Source of the DNA: Sporosarcina koreensis
Lineage (GTDB): Bacteria; Bacillota; Bacilli; Bacillales_A; Planococcaceae
DNA: 64,000 nucleotides
Direction: 5' to 3'
Assembly: GCF_001531445.1 (NCBI RefSeq)
Contig: NZ_LQYA01000003.1
Location: 54,009 to 118,008, forward strand
Shown: positions 8,737 through 17,730 of the stretch, one piece after another
How the letters are laid out: the number at the start of each line of letters is the position of its first letter
Position numbering within the stretch: the first letter of the stretch is position 1
Notes under the pieces: generated by a model
The model's input: the letters and a program-made list of their open reading frames with translations, nothing else
What the model was told of the DNA's origin: nothing
Databases searched by the model: none
Made by a program: the position numbers and the translations under genes

Positions 8737-9438
8737 ATGATGAAGACATATACAGTGATGCTCCCTGCAGCGGGAAGCGGCCGACGGATGGGGGCTGGGT
8801 TCAACAAGCTGTTTTTGGAGATGGCGGGCAAGCCGATCCTCATCCACACATTGGATGTGTTCGAACAGGATCCTGCATGCTCGGGAATGATTCTTTCTGT
8901 TAAAGAGGAGGAAAAGCGTCAAATCGAAGCAATGCTGGAGCGTTTCGGCATTACGAAAGTCGCTGCACTCGTCGAAGGCGGGGCAGAGCGGCAGCAAAGC
9001 GTCTTGGCGTGCATAAGGGCGCATCAGTCGGAAGGGATTGTCCTTGTTCATGATGCGGCGAGGCCTTTCATCAACCGGCGTGTCATCGCTGAGCTTGTCG
9101 ACGTTGCGTACAAGCACGGTGCCGCAATCGCGGGCGTCCAAGTGAAGGATACGATGAAGTATGCGCCTGGCGGCATCGTCGAGGAGACGGTGGACCGATC
9201 GAAACTTTGGGCGATCCAGACACCGCAAGCATTCCGCTATGACCTTTTGAAGGAAGCGTCCATGAAAGCTGAAGCCGATGGGTTCCTTGGAACGGATGAA
9301 TCAATGATCGTCGAACGGCTGGGGTATGTAGTAAGAGTAGTGGAGAGTACGTATGATAATGTAAAAATGACGACGAAGGAGGATCTCCTGTTTGGAGAGG
9401 TCCTCTTGAAACAGAGACGGCAGGAGGATTTCCAATGA
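8737..9438 (+). CDS. ispD: 2-C-methyl-D-erythritol 4-phosphate cytidylyltransferase
   Basis: 233 residues; makes CDP-ME from MEP and CTP in the non-mevalonate isoprenoid pathway, in the cytoplasm. Visible are the nucleotide-binding glycine-rich N-terminus [10 protein letters not shown] with the following K, and the signature VHDAARPF near residue 107. Full length for the family. The ATG pair at 8737/8740 leaves the exact start open by one codon, and GAGG lies upstream. The stop overlaps the ispF start (ATGA), so the two are translationally coupled and catalyse consecutive steps apart from IspE. Confidence 0.97.
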   Translation: MMKTYTVMLPAAGSGRRMGAGFNKLFLEMAGKPILIHTLDVFEQDPACSGMILSVKEEEKRQIEAMLERFGITKVAALVEGGAERQQSVLACIRAHQSEGIVLVHDAARPFINRRVIAELVDVAYKHGAAIAGVQVKDTMKYAPGGIVEETVDRSKLWAIQTPQAFRYDLLKEASMKAEADGFLGTDESMIVERLGYVVRVVESTYDNVKMTTKEDLLFGEVLLKQRRQEDFQ

Positions 9439-9911
9439 TTCGTATAGGACAAGGGTTTGATGTACATCAGTTTGAGGAAGGGCGACCATTGATTATCGGC
9501 GGCATTACGATTCCCCACGATAAAGGCTTGACAGGGCATTCCGATGCGGATGTTCTATTGCATACAGTGACCGACGCTGCGCTGGGCGCAATCGGGGAAG
9601 GAGATATCGGCAGACATTTCCCTGACACGGATGACGCTTTCAAAGATGCGGATTCCGCGGTCCTTCTTCAAAAAGTATGGGAGATCGTAGAATCAAAAGG
9701 CTATCGTTTAGGAAATGTCGATTGTACGATTATGGCGCAAAGGCCGAAGATGGCGCCACATATCGAAACGATCCGCGCCCGCATCGCGGAATTGCTGAAG
9801 GCGGACGTATCCCAAGTGAATGTCAAGGCGACGACGACCGAAAAACTTGGATTCGTCGGCAGAGAAGAAGGAATCGCATCGATGGCCACTATTCTTCTTC
9901 TGAAAGATTGA
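9435..9911 (+). CDS. ispF: 2-C-methyl-D-erythritol 2,4-cyclodiphosphate synthase
   Basis: 158 residues; cyclises CDP-ME 2-phosphate in the MEP pathway. The active-site zinc ligands are D8 and H10 in GQGFDVH and a histidine in [10 protein letters not shown]. The C-terminal [11 protein letters not shown] segment is the family hallmark. It is a homotrimer in characterised species. Overlaps ispD by 4 bp. A possible promoter for gltX follows it. Confidence 0.97.
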   Translation: MIRIGQGFDVHQFEEGRPLIIGGITIPHDKGLTGHSDADVLLHTVTDAALGAIGEGDIGRHFPDTDDAFKDADSAVLLQKVWEIVESKGYRLGNVDCTIMAQRPKMAPHIETIRARIAELLKADVSQVNVKATTTEKLGFVGREEGIASMATILLLKD

Positions 9912-9915
9912 GCCC

Positions 9916-9944
9916 TTTCAAATTAAACGCGTCAGTGATAAAAT
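9916..9944 (+). promoter_or_regulatory. Possible gltX promoter
   Basis: TTTCAA 9916-9921 and TAAAAT 9939-9944 are 17 bp apart in the ispF-gltX gap. The match to consensus is only moderate. Confidence 0.4.
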
Positions 9945-9980
9945 GACACTTGAATTAATCAAGAACGGAGATGCACTCAA

Positions 9981-11444
9981 ATGACAACAGAAGTACGTGT
10001 ACGTTATGCGCCGAGTCCGACCGGCCATTTACATATCGGCGGAGCCCGGACGGCATTGTTCAACTACCTATTCGCAAAACATCATGGCGGTAAATTCATC
10101 GTCCGCATCGAGGATACTGACACGGAGCGGAATATCGAGGCGGGTGAATTGTCCCAGCTTGATAATTTGAAATGGCTTGGAATCCATCATGACGAATCCG
10201 TCGATATCGGCGGGGAGTATGGTCCTTATCGTCAAATGGAACGACTTGACCTGTATACGAAATATGCGCAGGACATGCTTGACGGAGGGCATGCCTACAA
10301 ATGTTTCTGCTCAACAGACGAGTTGGAGGCGGAGCGTGAAAAACAGAAAGCTTCCGGCATCGCGGCACCGATGTACACAGGAACTTGCCGTCATCTGACA
10401 GCTGAAGAAGTTGCTGAAAAGGAAGCTGCGGGCATGCCTTATACGATCCGTATGCGCGTACCTGAAAACGTCACTTATACGGTGGATGATCTTGTCCGCG
10501 GGGAAGTGGCATTCGAATCGAAAGACGTCGGTGACTGGGTGCTCGTGAAAGCGAACGGCATCCCGACATATAACTTCGCGGTTGTCATCGATGATCATCT
10601 GATGAAAATCTCCCATGTCTTCCGCGGCGAGGAGCATTTGACAAATACACCAAAACAATTGATGGTATATGACGTATTCGGCTGGGCATACCCTCGTTTC
10701 GGACATATGACATTGATTGTCAATGAAGATCGTAAAAAGCTTTCGAAGCGGGATGAATCGATCATCCAATTCATTTCCCAATACAAGGATCTCGGCTATT
10801 TACCGGAAGCGATGTTCAACTTCTTCGCGTTGCTTGGCTGGTCGCCGGGCGGGGAAGAGGAGATTTTCAATCATGATGAATTGATTAAGCTCTTCGATGA
10901 AAGCCGCCTGTCCAAATCACCATCCATGTTTGATAAGACGAAGCTGACGTGGATGAATAACCAATACGTGAAGAAGCTCAGCTTGGACGAAGTGATCGAA
11001 TTGACATTGCCGCATCTTCAAGCTGCAGGACGTGTAAGCGGGGAAATGACTGAAGCGGAACGCGGCTGGGTGCACGATCTGATCGCTCTTTATCAAGCAC
11101 AATTGAGCTATGGTGCCGAAATCGTCGAATTGACCGCCCAATTCTTCAATGACCATATTGAATATGATGAACAATCCAAGGAAATCCTTTCAGGCGAACA
11201 GGTTCCGGAAGTGATGGCATCCTTCCAACGTCAATTGACTGCACTTGAATCATTTGATCCTGCTTCGATCAAAGCGGCGATCAAAGAAGTGCAAAAGGAA
11301 ACGGGCCATAAAGGGAAGAATTTATTCATGCCGATCCGTGTTGTCACAACCGGACAGACTCACGGTCCTGAATTGCCGGATTCCATCGCATTGATCGGCA
11401 AGGAAAAGGCGATTGAACGGGTGTCGAAATACGCCGAAGCATAA
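9981..11444 (+). CDS. gltX: Glutamyl-tRNA synthetase
   Basis: 487-residue class I aminoacyl-tRNA synthetase; charges tRNA-Glu, and in most Bacillales also misacylates tRNA-Gln for GatCAB. The HIGH-type motif is in [20 protein letters not shown] (residues ~9-28) and the KMSKS-type motif is KLSKRD near 250. The anticodon-binding helical domain fills the C-terminal third. The start ATG 9981 has GGAG about ten bases upstream. It stands upstream of the T-box cysE operon, which has its own promoter just after the gltX stop. Confidence 0.98.
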   Translation: MTTEVRVRYAPSPTGHLHIGGARTALFNYLFAKHHGGKFIVRIEDTDTERNIEAGELSQLDNLKWLGIHHDESVDIGGEYGPYRQMERLDLYTKYAQDMLDGGHAYKCFCSTDELEAEREKQKASGIAAPMYTGTCRHLTAEEVAEKEAAGMPYTIRMRVPENVTYTVDDLVRGEVAFESKDVGDWVLVKANGIPTYNFAVVIDDHLMKISHVFRGEEHLTNTPKQLMVYDVFGWAYPRFGHMTLIVNEDRKKLSKRDESIIQFISQYKDLGYLPEAMFNFFALLGWSPGGEEEIFNHDELIKLFDESRLSKSPSMFDKTKLTWMNNQYVKKLSLDEVIELTLPHLQAAGRVSGEMTEAERGWVHDLIALYQAQLSYGAEIVELTAQFFNDHIEYDEQSKEILSGEQVPEVMASFQRQLTALESFDPASIKAAIKEVQKETGHKGKNLFMPIRVVTTGQTHGPELPDSIALIGKEKAIERVSKYAEA

Positions 11445-11449
11445 TTGAG

Positions 11450-11477
11450 TTGACTTTAGGTATTATCGATGTACAAT
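11450..11477 (+). promoter_or_regulatory. cysE operon promoter
   Basis: TTGACT 11450-11455 and TACAAT 11472-11477 are 16 bp apart, just downstream of the gltX stop. The predicted start near 11484 gives a ~410-nt leader. That leader contains both the structured element at 11505-11608 and the Cys T-box. Confidence 0.7.
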
Positions 11478-11504
11478 TGACGTACATTCGATAAAGTGAA
11501 ACTG

Positions 11505-11608
11505 CAATCAGTGGATGTCTATCCCACTGATTGTTAGTTGAACCAATCGGGCATTTACTGGCTGTTGCCCCACGTTAGTGGGGTCTTACAGCTAGTTAAT
11601 GCGGGATA
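11505..11608 (+). ncRNA. Compact structured RNA element in the cysE leader, identity unknown
   Basis: TATCCC (11520-11525) and GGGATA (11603-11608) close a three-way junction. One arm is CTGATTG/CAATCGG. The second is a long arm GCATTTACTGGCTGT / ACAGCTAGTTAATGC topped by CCCCAC-gtta-GTGGGG. Upstream, CAATCAGTGG (11505-11514) is perfectly complementary to CCACTGATTG (11524-11533), which would break the first arm and the closing stem. It lies between the promoter and the T-box. It could be a regulatory RNA or a small repeat/MITE derived from an IS200/IS605-type end; I cannot decide from one copy. Confidence 0.55.
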
Positions 11609-11614
11609 AAAGAA

Positions 11615-11860
11615 CGAAAGCTTTGATAAGGAGAAGTACACATTGCATGCTCTCCAGAGAGGGTCATCACCGGCTGTAAGTGACCCGTGCCTCTACAATG
11701 TGGAAATGCCCCTTTGAGCGCCGTGCCGAACGAAGAAGTAGGCCGGACGCATCGCCAGCGTTATCGGCGTCAAGCGGGAAGGGGCGTACTCCTTCCAAGC
11801 GGAGTGGAACCGCGCATCCAATGCGTCTCTGTCTAGTTATGGACAGGGGCGCTTTTTGCA
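11615..11860 (+). ncRNA. T-box leader responding to tRNA-Cys
   Basis: The T-box core TGGAACC at 11805-11811 is followed by a terminator. The variable base of TGGNACC is A, which would pair with the discriminator U73 of tRNA-Cys. The specifier region GGAAATGCCCCTTTGAG places a TGC (Cys) codon at 11707-11709. Stem I with an AGTA turn (11635) and an AGAGAGGG loop segment (11656) is recognisable. Uncharged tRNA-Cys would stabilise the antiterminator and switch on cysE-cysS, fitting the products of both genes. Confidence 0.9.
11823..11857 (+). terminator. T-box regulated terminator
   Basis: GCGTCTCTGTC and GGACAGGGGCGC pair with G-U tolerance, and TTTTT follows at 11853. The 5' side follows directly on the T-box sequence, as required for the mutually exclusive antiterminator. 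Confidence 0.88.
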
Positions 11861-11893
11861 TTCGTGAAAAATTGGAACGGGAGGGCGAAAACA

Positions 11894-12562
11894 GTGTTTC
11901 GTAGGATGAAGGAAGACATCCATTGCATATTTGAGCAAGATCCTGCTGCACGCAGCACATTCGAGGTGGTGCTTACGTATTCCGGCCTCCATGCAGTGTG
12001 GGCGCACCGCATTGCGCATGCGTTATATAAAAAAAACTTGCTATTTCTTGCAAGGGCCGTTTCACAGATCAGCCGCTTTTTCACAGGAATTGAGATCCAT
12101 CCGGGAGCAACGATCGGCAGGCGCCTATTCATTGACCACGGCATGGGGATTGTCATTGGAGAGACTTGTGAAATCGGCGATGATGTAACGTTGTACCAAG
12201 GTGTGACGTTAGGCGGAACTGGTAAAGAAAAAGGAAAACGCCACCCGACTTTAGGCAATAATGTACTTGTGGCCTCCGGTGCGAAAGTGCTCGGCTCTAT
12301 TACAATCGGTGAAAATAGCAAGGTCGGTGCAGGATCGGTCGTTTTAATAGATGTGCCGGCCGATTCGACAGTCGTCGGCATACCGGGTAAGGTCGTCGTG
12401 ACCAATGGCGTGCGGGTGAGGGATAAACATGATCACCGCAACTTGCCGGATCCTGTTGAGGATACGTGCAACCGGCTGGAAGATGAAATTGCATTTCTGA
12501 AAAGAAGAATTGAAGAACTTGAGAAGAAGGAAGGGAAAACCGATGAGTATTCAAATTTATAA
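11894..12562 (+). CDS. cysE: Serine O-acetyltransferase
   Basis: 222 residues; makes O-acetylserine from serine and acetyl-CoA, the first step of cysteine synthesis. An N-terminal helical domain ([14 protein letters not shown]) precedes a left-handed beta-helix of hexapeptide repeats (~65-175) containing [27 protein letters not shown] and [12 protein letters not shown]. The start is GTG 11894, eight bases after GGGAGGG; the GTG at 11864 has no ribosome binding site. The C-terminal ~45 residues are a charged tail. The gene overlaps the cysS start. Controlled by the Cys T-box. Confidence 0.96.
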   Translation: MFRRMKEDIHCIFEQDPAARSTFEVVLTYSGLHAVWAHRIAHALYKKNLLFLARAVSQISRFFTGIEIHPGATIGRRLFIDHGMGIVIGETCEIGDDVTLYQGVTLGGTGKEKGKRHPTLGNNVLVASGAKVLGSITIGENSKVGAGSVVLIDVPADSTVVGIPGKVVVTNGVRVRDKHDHRNLPDPVEDTCNRLEDEIAFLKRRIEELEKKEGKTDEYSNL

Positions 12563-13940
12563 TACACTGACACGAAAGAAGGAGCCTTTCATCCCGTTGG
12601 AAGAAGGGAAAGTGAAAATGTATGTGTGCGGACCGACCGTATACAACTACATTCATATCGGCAATGCGAGACCGGTCATCGTGTTTGACACAGTACGCCG
12701 CTATTTGGAGTATCGCGGGTACGATGTGAATTACGTCTCCAATTTCACTGACGTCGATGACAAGATCATCAAGACGGCGAATGAGCTTGGTGAAGAGGTT
12801 GGAGAGTTGACCGACCGTTTCATCAACGCCTATTTCGAGGACGTTGGGGCTCTCGGCTGCGGCAAAGCGGACGCCCATCCGCGTGTGACGGAGCATATCG
12901 ACGACATTATCGCATTCATCGAAGTGTTAGTGGAGAAAGGGTTCGCTTATGAAGCGCAAGGCGATGTCTATTACAGGACACGCAAGTTCGACGGTTACGG
13001 AAAGTTATCTCATCAGTCGATCGATGAGCTGAAAGTCGGCGCGCGCATCGAAGAAAGCGGCATAAAAGAGAATGCCCTCGATTTCGCATTATGGAAAGCG
13101 GCGAAGGAAGGCGAAATTGCGTGGGAAAGTCCATGGGGTCCCGGCCGACCTGGTTGGCATATCGAGTGCTCTGTCATGGCGAGAGAGCATTTAGGCGATA
13201 CGATCGATATCCATGCGGGTGGGCAAGATTTGACGTTCCCGCATCATGAGAACGAAATCGCACAGTCCGAAGCAATGACTGGAAAGCAGTTTGCCCGATA
13301 CTGGATGCATAACGGGTATATCAATATCGATAATGAAAAGATGTCGAAGTCGCTCGGGAATTTCATCCTTGTCCACGATATCCGTAAGCAGATCGATCCG
13401 AGAGTGCTCCGCTTCTTCATGCTGTCCGTCCATTACCGTCATCCGGTGAACTTCTCTCAAGAGCTTGTCGAAAGCGCGTCGAATGGATTGGAACGCATTC
13501 AAACTGCGTACAACAACCTGAAGCACCGTATAAGCACGTCTGCCGACTTAGGTGACCAGCAGGACATATGGACACATAAGGTGGATGAAGCTGTCCGTCA
13601 ATTCGAAAATGCGATGGACGATGATTTCAATACAGCGAATGCGATGGCTGCCATTTTTGAGCTCGTAAAAACGGCCAACGTCTATTTATTGGAGAAGAAT
13701 ACGCAAACGTCAGTGCTCGAGTATTTCATTACGGCGTTCGACCGTCTCATGGAAGTGCTCGGCTTGCCGTTCAGCGGGGAAGAGCTGTTGGATGATGAAG
13801 TCGAAGGGCTTATCGAGGAGCGCTTAACTGCGCGTCGTGAACGAAATTTCAGCCGTGCAGACGAAATCAGGGATCTATTGAAGGAAAAGGGGATCATTCT
13901 GGAAGATACCGCCCAAGGCACAAGGTGGAAAAGAGGATGA
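12543..13940 (+). CDS. cysS: Cysteinyl-tRNA synthetase
   Basis: 465-residue class I synthetase. The HIGH motif is HIGN in [14 protein letters not shown] (~31-44), and KMSKS is intact near 266. Zinc/cysteine-binding residues are seen in [15 protein letters not shown] and the HHENE segment. The start is ATG 12543 (MSIQ), inside the end of cysE, with GAAGGAAGGG upstream. The stop overlaps mrnC as ATGA. Sitting behind cysE and the T-box, it is co-induced by cysteine shortage. Confidence 0.98.
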   Translation: MSIQIYNTLTRKKEPFIPLEEGKVKMYVCGPTVYNYIHIGNARPVIVFDTVRRYLEYRGYDVNYVSNFTDVDDKIIKTANELGEEVGELTDRFINAYFEDVGALGCGKADAHPRVTEHIDDIIAFIEVLVEKGFAYEAQGDVYYRTRKFDGYGKLSHQSIDELKVGARIEESGIKENALDFALWKAAKEGEIAWESPWGPGRPGWHIECSVMAREHLGDTIDIHAGGQDLTFPHHENEIAQSEAMTGKQFARYWMHNGYINIDNEKMSKSLGNFILVHDIRKQIDPRVLRFFMLSVHYRHPVNFSQELVESASNGLERIQTAYNNLKHRISTSADLGDQQDIWTHKVDEAVRQFENAMDDDFNTANAMAAIFELVKTANVYLLEKNTQTSVLEYFITAFDRLMEVLGLPFSGEELLDDEVEGLIEERLTARRERNFSRADEIRDLLKEKGIILEDTAQGTRWKRG

Positions 13941-14368
13941 GCGGCGCGTATACACTGCGTGACATCGATGTAAAGCAACTGAACGCACTTGCGCTCGCTT
14001 ATATGGGAGATGCGGTTTACGAGCAGGCGGTCCGCGAGCATTTGCTTCGCTCAGGCCGTGTGAAACCGAACATCCTGCATAGGGAAGCAACCCGTTATGT
14101 ATCCGCCAAAGCACAGGCATCAGCCGTAAAGATGATGCAGGAAAACAGCTTTCTGACAGAAGAAGAGGAAGCTGTCCTGCGTCGCGGGCGTAATGCGAAG
14201 TCTGGATCGATCCCAAAGAACACCGACGTCGTGACCTATAATCATAGTTCGGGATTCGAGGCGGTTCTCGGCTATTTATATTTGCTCGGCAGAAATGAAC
14301 GGGTAGAAGAAGTCATCGGCAAGACAATACAGTTCATTGAAAATCCGAATGAGGAGGGCGCGTCATGA
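13937..14368 (+). CDS. mrnC: Mini-ribonuclease III
   Basis: 143 residues, the usual length of Mini-III, an RNase III catalytic domain without the double-stranded RNA-binding domain. It matures 23S rRNA ends in B. subtilis. The signature [15 protein letters not shown] (~15-29) holds the catalytic acidic residues. The start ATG 13937 overlaps the cysS stop, and its own stop overlaps rlmB, so translation is likely coupled along cysS-mrnC-rlmB-rae1. Confidence 0.95.
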   Translation: MSGAYTLRDIDVKQLNALALAYMGDAVYEQAVREHLLRSGRVKPNILHREATRYVSAKAQASAVKMMQENSFLTEEEEAVLRRGRNAKSGSIPKNTDVVTYNHSSGFEAVLGYLYLLGRNERVEEVIGKTIQFIENPNEEGAS

Positions 14369-15123
14369 CAAATCAGGAATCAGAATTGATCGGCGGTAAG
14401 AACCCGGTTGTGGAAGCACTCCGCTCCGGCAGGGAACTGAATAAGATCTGGATTGCCGAAGGGTTGAATAAAAAAAGTATCGGAGAGATCCTATCACTGG
14501 CAAAACAATCTGGAATTATTGTACAAGCTGTGCCGAAACAGAAACTGGATGGCATGCTTGACGTGAACCACCAGGGGATTATCGCCTCGGTTGCCGCCTA
14601 TTCCTACGCGGAGTTGGACGATCTGTTTGCAATCGCAAAAAATCGTGGAGAGGATCCGTTTTTTCTCATCCTCGATGAATTGGAAGACCCGCATAACCTC
14701 GGTTCCATTTTACGGACAGCCGACGCGTCCGGTGTGCATGGCATCATCATTCCTAAACGGCGTTCGGTTGGTTTGACGGGTGTCGTAGCGAAAGCGTCGA
14801 CAGGAGCGATCGAGCATATACCAGTCGTCCGCGTGAACAATCTTTCGCAGACAGTGGAGGAGTTGAAGAAGGCCGGCGTCTGGATTGCCGGGACGGACGC
14901 GCAAGGTTCACAAGACTATCGTTCGATGGATGCCACACTGCCTCTTGCCATCATCATCGGGAGCGAAGGTAAAGGGATGTCTCGCATCCTGAAGGAGAAA
15001 TGTGACTTCCTCTATCATTTGCCGATGGTCGGGCATGTGACGTCATTGAATGCCTCCGTGGCAGCGTCTTTGCTCATGTATGAAGTGTTGCGCAAACGCA
15101 AGCCCCTAACGCCAGAGTCATGA
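14365..15123 (+). CDS. rlmB: 23S rRNA 2'-O-methyltransferase of the TrmH/RlmB family
   Basis: 252 residues. A short N-terminal L30e-like substrate-binding domain (to ~85) is followed by a SPOUT methyltransferase domain with trefoil-knot motifs: [31 protein letters not shown] and [13 protein letters not shown]. By family it methylates G2251 of 23S rRNA using S-adenosylmethionine. Overlaps both neighbours by 4 bp. The adjacent Mini-III and Rae1 make this an RNA-processing group. Confidence 0.93.
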   Translation: MTNQESELIGGKNPVVEALRSGRELNKIWIAEGLNKKSIGEILSLAKQSGIIVQAVPKQKLDGMLDVNHQGIIASVAAYSYAELDDLFAIAKNRGEDPFFLILDELEDPHNLGSILRTADASGVHGIIIPKRRSVGLTGVVAKASTGAIEHIPVVRVNNLSQTVEELKKAGVWIAGTDAQGSQDYRSMDATLPLAIIIGSEGKGMSRILKEKCDFLYHLPMVGHVTSLNASVAASLLMYEVLRKRKPLTPES

Positions 15124-15635
15124 AAAAGGACATATTGCTCGTCGATGGATACAACATCATCGGAGCATGGCCGGAATTGAGGAAGCTAAAGCAGGAAAGC
15201 CTAGCCGAAGCCCGCGACCGGCTCATCGAACGGATGGCTGAATACAAGGCGCATACAGGATGGCGTGTCATCGTCCTGTTCGATGCGCACTTGATGCGGG
15301 GGATTGAAAAAAAGGATTGGAAGCATAAAGTCGAAGTCGTCTTCACCCGTGAAAATGAAACTGCCGATGAACGCATCGAAAAGATGGTATCCGAGCTGAG
15401 CGGGCGCCGGGTTCAAATCCACGTGGCCACATCCGATTTGACGGAGCAATGGGTCATTTTTGCACAAGGCGCTCTGCGGAAATCGGCCCGCGAACTTGAA
15501 ATTGAAATGAATGAAATTGATAAATCAATCACAAAAAAAGTGAAGGAAATCCAAGAGGAACGGCCTTTTTCCAAGATCCAGCTGTCCGACGAGGTGGCAG
15601 AAATATTTGAAAAATGGCGTCGCGGAATGAAATGA
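15120..15635 (+). CDS. rae1: NYN-domain ribosome-associated endoribonuclease Rae1 (YacP)
   Basis: 171 residues. The PIN-like NYN domain begins ILLVDGYNIIGAWP, with conserved acidic residues D in LVDGYN and FDAH and in ENETADERIE. In B. subtilis the homologue enters the ribosomal A site and cleaves mRNA during translation. The C-terminal ~40 residues are a charged helix. It is the last gene of the cysE operon; the sigH promoter begins 4 bp after its stop. Confidence 0.92.
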   Translation: MKKDILLVDGYNIIGAWPELRKLKQESLAEARDRLIERMAEYKAHTGWRVIVLFDAHLMRGIEKKDWKHKVEVVFTRENETADERIEKMVSELSGRRVQIHVATSDLTEQWVIFAQGALRKSARELEIEMNEIDKSITKKVKEIQEERPFSKIQLSDEVAEIFEKWRRGMK

Positions 15636-15639
15636 ACGG

Positions 15640-15669
15640 TTGACGCAAAAAAATTCCATACGGTATACT
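15640..15669 (+). promoter_or_regulatory. sigH promoter
   Basis: TTGACG 15640-15645 and TATACT 15664-15669 are 18 bp apart, close to consensus for SigA. An A/T-rich spacer follows the -35. Confidence 0.75.
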
Positions 15670-15704
15670 GATTGAAATGGCAATAACGAATCGGGGTGTG
15701 GTGA

Positions 15705-16355
15705 TTGGCGGGAAATGTATACGTTCAAGGGGGTATATCTGATTTCACCGGGCTATCTGATGAAGAGCTTTTAGTTCGTATTCATGAAGGCAGCACGGAC
15801 GCGCTTGATTTCCTTATTACCAAATATCAATCTTTCGTAAAAATGAAAGCGCGCTCATATTTCATGATGGGCGGCGATCGGGAAGATATCATTCAGGAAG
15901 GAATGATCGGCCTTTACAAGGCAATCCGCGATTTCAGGACGGATCGGCTTGCTTCGTTCCGGGCATTTGCGGAACTATGCATTACAAGGCAAATCATAAC
16001 GGCCATCAAGACGGCGACGAGACAGAAGCACATTCCGCTGAACACATCGGTATCATTGGACAAGCCTGTATTCGATGAGGAATCCGACCGCACATTGCTG
16101 GATGTCCTATCCGGATCTGTGCTCGATGATCCAGAGGATTTGATGATCCATAAGGAAGACTTCATCCATATGGAAGGGGAAATCAATAAAGTGCTGAGTG
16201 GTCTTGAAAAGCAGGTGCTATCACTCTATTTGGAAGGACAGTCCTATCAAGAGATTTCGGACGAATTGAACCGGCAAGTCAAATCCGTGGACAATGCACT
16301 GCAACGTATTAAGCGGAAACTTGAACGTCACATGCAGGTGGATGTCGTGCACTGA
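15705..16355 (+). CDS. sigH: RNA polymerase sigma factor SigH
   Basis: 216-residue sigma-70 family factor for the transition to stationary phase and early sporulation or competence. Region 2 includes DALDFLITKYQSFVKMKARSYF and REDIIQEGMIGLYKAIRDF (~30-75), and region 4 is the QSYQEISDELNRQVKSVDNALQRIKRKLE helix-turn-helix near the C-terminus. The start is TTG 15705, which is preceded by GGGGTG and has no better in-frame ATG. Its own promoter lies upstream. Preceding rpmG-secE-nusG matches Bacillus order. Confidence 0.96.
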   Translation: MAGNVYVQGGISDFTGLSDEELLVRIHEGSTDALDFLITKYQSFVKMKARSYFMMGGDREDIIQEGMIGLYKAIRDFRTDRLASFRAFAELCITRQIITAIKTATRQKHIPLNTSVSLDKPVFDEESDRTLLDVLSGSVLDDPEDLMIHKEDFIHMEGEINKVLSGLEKQVLSLYLEGQSYQEISDELNRQVKSVDNALQRIKRKLERHMQVDVVH

Positions 16356-16394
16356 AGCATGTTTGGAATGGGTTGCCAACCAATTTCCATCGTG

Positions 16395-16423
16395 TTGACA
16401 TCAAGAATGTTAGGTGGTACTCT
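16395..16423 (+). promoter_or_regulatory. Promoter for rpmG-secE
   Basis: TTGACA 16395-16400 is a perfect -35, and TACTCT 16418-16423 at 17 bp is a weaker -10. Confidence 0.55.
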
Positions 16424-16492
16424 TTAGCAAGGCAATGACTATATACTTAGACTGTCGACAAGAGTTGCACGACTGAAATTCAAGGTGAAAAA

Positions 16493-16642
16493 ATGTCTAA
16501 AAAGCTGATTTTATGCTGTGATCAATGCGGGTCACGAAACTATGTCATCCCTGCGGGGAATAAGCAGACAACAGTCCGGTTCACAGTGAAGAAGTTTTGC
16601 AATCAATGCAATACACATACAGAACATAAACAAACAATCTAG
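16493..16642 (+). CDS. rpmG: 50S ribosomal protein L33
   Basis: Short 49-residue gene preceded by AAGGTG. The product starts MSKKLILCCDQCGSRNY and ends with CNQCNTHTEHKQTI. The two CxxC pairs (C9/C12 and C36/C39) make it a zinc-binding C+ form of L33. It lies upstream of secE, as rpmGB does in Bacillus. Confidence 0.95.
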   Translation: MSKKLILCCDQCGSRNYVIPAGNKQTTVRFTVKKFCNQCNTHTEHKQTI

Positions 16643-16681
16643 TTGCAGCAATATACTTAGTATTCGGAGGTCTACGATTGA

Positions 16682-16867
16682 ATGGGTAAGGTAACCGGCT
16701 TTTTTAAAGATGTCGTCTCTGAAATGCGGAAGGTCAGTTGGCCGAAGCGAAAAGAATTGACGCGCTATACGATCGTTGTTATCGCTACAGTCGTCTTCAT
16801 GGCGATTTATTTCGGTCTCGTCGATTTAGGCATTTCAGAAGTCATGGAATGGTATCTTGCGTTATAA
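16682..16867 (+). CDS. secE: Preprotein translocase subunit SecE
   Basis: 61 residues, the short single-membrane-segment type. The amphipathic N-terminal part contains VVSEMRKVSWPKRKEL, the conserved SecE signature (W-P). One transmembrane helix (about 29-50) follows. It clamps SecY in the SecYEG channel. GGAGG precedes the ATG by about 12 bases. A terminator 35 bp after the stop separates it from nusG. Confidence 0.95.
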   Translation: MGKVTGFFKDVVSEMRKVSWPKRKELTRYTIVVIATVVFMAIYFGLVDLGISEVMEWYLAL

Positions 16868-16901
16868 TAGGGCAGCGTGAATAATCCTTGTTGAAAAATA
16901 T

Positions 16902-16929
16902 CCCGTCTTGTCACATGAACGGGTTTTTT
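16902..16929 (+). terminator. Terminator between secE and nusG
   Basis: CCCGT and ACGGG form a stem with a 12-base loop followed by TTTTTT. The stem is short, but the T run is good. Confidence 0.65.
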
Positions 16930-17025
16930 CATTTTACAGAAATATAGAGGGTCATCAGGTTATAATCGGGCAAGATATTTGAAAAAAAAGGAGGGACGGA
17001 CACACAGTCCTACGTCATTATGGAA

Positions 17026-17559
17026 ATGGAGAAAAATTGGTACGTCGTCCACACATATTCAGGTTATGAAAATAAGGTGAAGGCCAATCTGGAAAAACGT
17101 GTCGAGACGATGGGGATGCAAGACAAAATATTCCGCGTTGTCATTCCAGAAGAGCAGGAAACAGACTTCAAAGACGGCAAGAAACGCACAGTCATGAAAA
17201 AGACATTCCCAGGATACGTCCTCGTGGAGATCATCATGACAGATGATTCTTGGTACGTCGTCCGGAATACGCCAGGCGTCACAGGATTCATCGGATCTTC
17301 TGGCGGCGGAGCAAAGCCGACGCCGCTGTTGCCAGAAGAAGTAGACTTCATCCTCAAACAGATGGGCATGAAGGAACGGAAAGCTGAAGCTGACTTCGAA
17401 GTGGGCGAAGTAATCGAAGTCCTGGAAGGACCGTTCGCACACTTCCAAGGAAAAGTGGAAGAAATCGACCAAGACAAAGGGAAAGTCCGCGTATCCGTCG
17501 ACATGTTCGGCAGGGAAACGATTATGGAACTTGACTTTGAACAAGTTGAAAAATTATAA
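17026..17559 (+). CDS. nusG: Transcription elongation and pausing factor NusG
   Basis: 177 residues from MEKNWYVVHTYSGYENKV, exactly the usual Bacillus length. An N-terminal NGN domain contacts RNA polymerase and a C-terminal KOW domain (FAHFQGKVEEIDQDKGKVRV) binds NusE/S10 or RNA. ATG 17020 would add Met-Glu. Neither ATG has a Shine-Dalgarno at normal distance: AAGGAGGGA is at 16989-16996. GGAC (16994-16997) and GTCC (17007-17010) could fold and shorten the gap. A TATAAT at 16961 may be the -10 of its promoter. Confidence 0.96.
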   Translation: MEKNWYVVHTYSGYENKVKANLEKRVETMGMQDKIFRVVIPEEQETDFKDGKKRTVMKKTFPGYVLVEIIMTDDSWYVVRNTPGVTGFIGSSGGGAKPTPLLPEEVDFILKQMGMKERKAEADFEVGEVIEVLEGPFAHFQGKVEEIDQDKGKVRVSVDMFGRETIMELDFEQVEKL

Positions 17560-17570
17560 GAGATTACCAC

Positions 17571-17599
17571 TTGCAAGAAGAGCATAATAGTGGTATCAT
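17571..17599 (+). promoter_or_regulatory. rplK-rplA promoter
   Basis: TTGCAA 17571-17576 and TATCAT 17594-17599 are 17 bp apart, 12 bp after the nusG stop. This gives a ~125-nt leader before rplK. Confidence 0.65.
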
Positions 17600-17679
17600 T
17601 TCAAAGGTCAGACTGTAAACTGAACAGACTGAACGGATTAACCATATTCTACCGGGTGAAACCGGCAGGCACATATTGA

Positions 17680-17704
17680 GTGGGAGGGGCAACCCAATTA
17701 CCAC
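17680..17704 (+). promoter_or_regulatory. Candidate L1-binding regulatory hairpin before rplK
   Basis: GTGG (17680-17683) pairs with CCAC (17701-17704), and GGG/CCC pairs inside around CAA, leaving an asymmetric internal loop with GAGG. The same GTGGGAGG...CCAC pattern occurs before rplA. The shape resembles the L1 site of 23S rRNA, so autogenous control of the L11-L1 operon is inferred. Confidence 0.55.
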
Positions 17705-17730
17705 ATCACGGACTTAAGGAGGTGTGTCTC

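Noticed and set aside
12300..12896. 198-codon minus-strand frame across the cysE-cysS junction
   Set aside because: Antisense to two well-supported coupled genes and without family resemblance.
17059..17585. Two long minus-strand frames overlapping nusG
   Set aside because: Both are antisense to a full-length nusG and compete with each other; no family resemblance.
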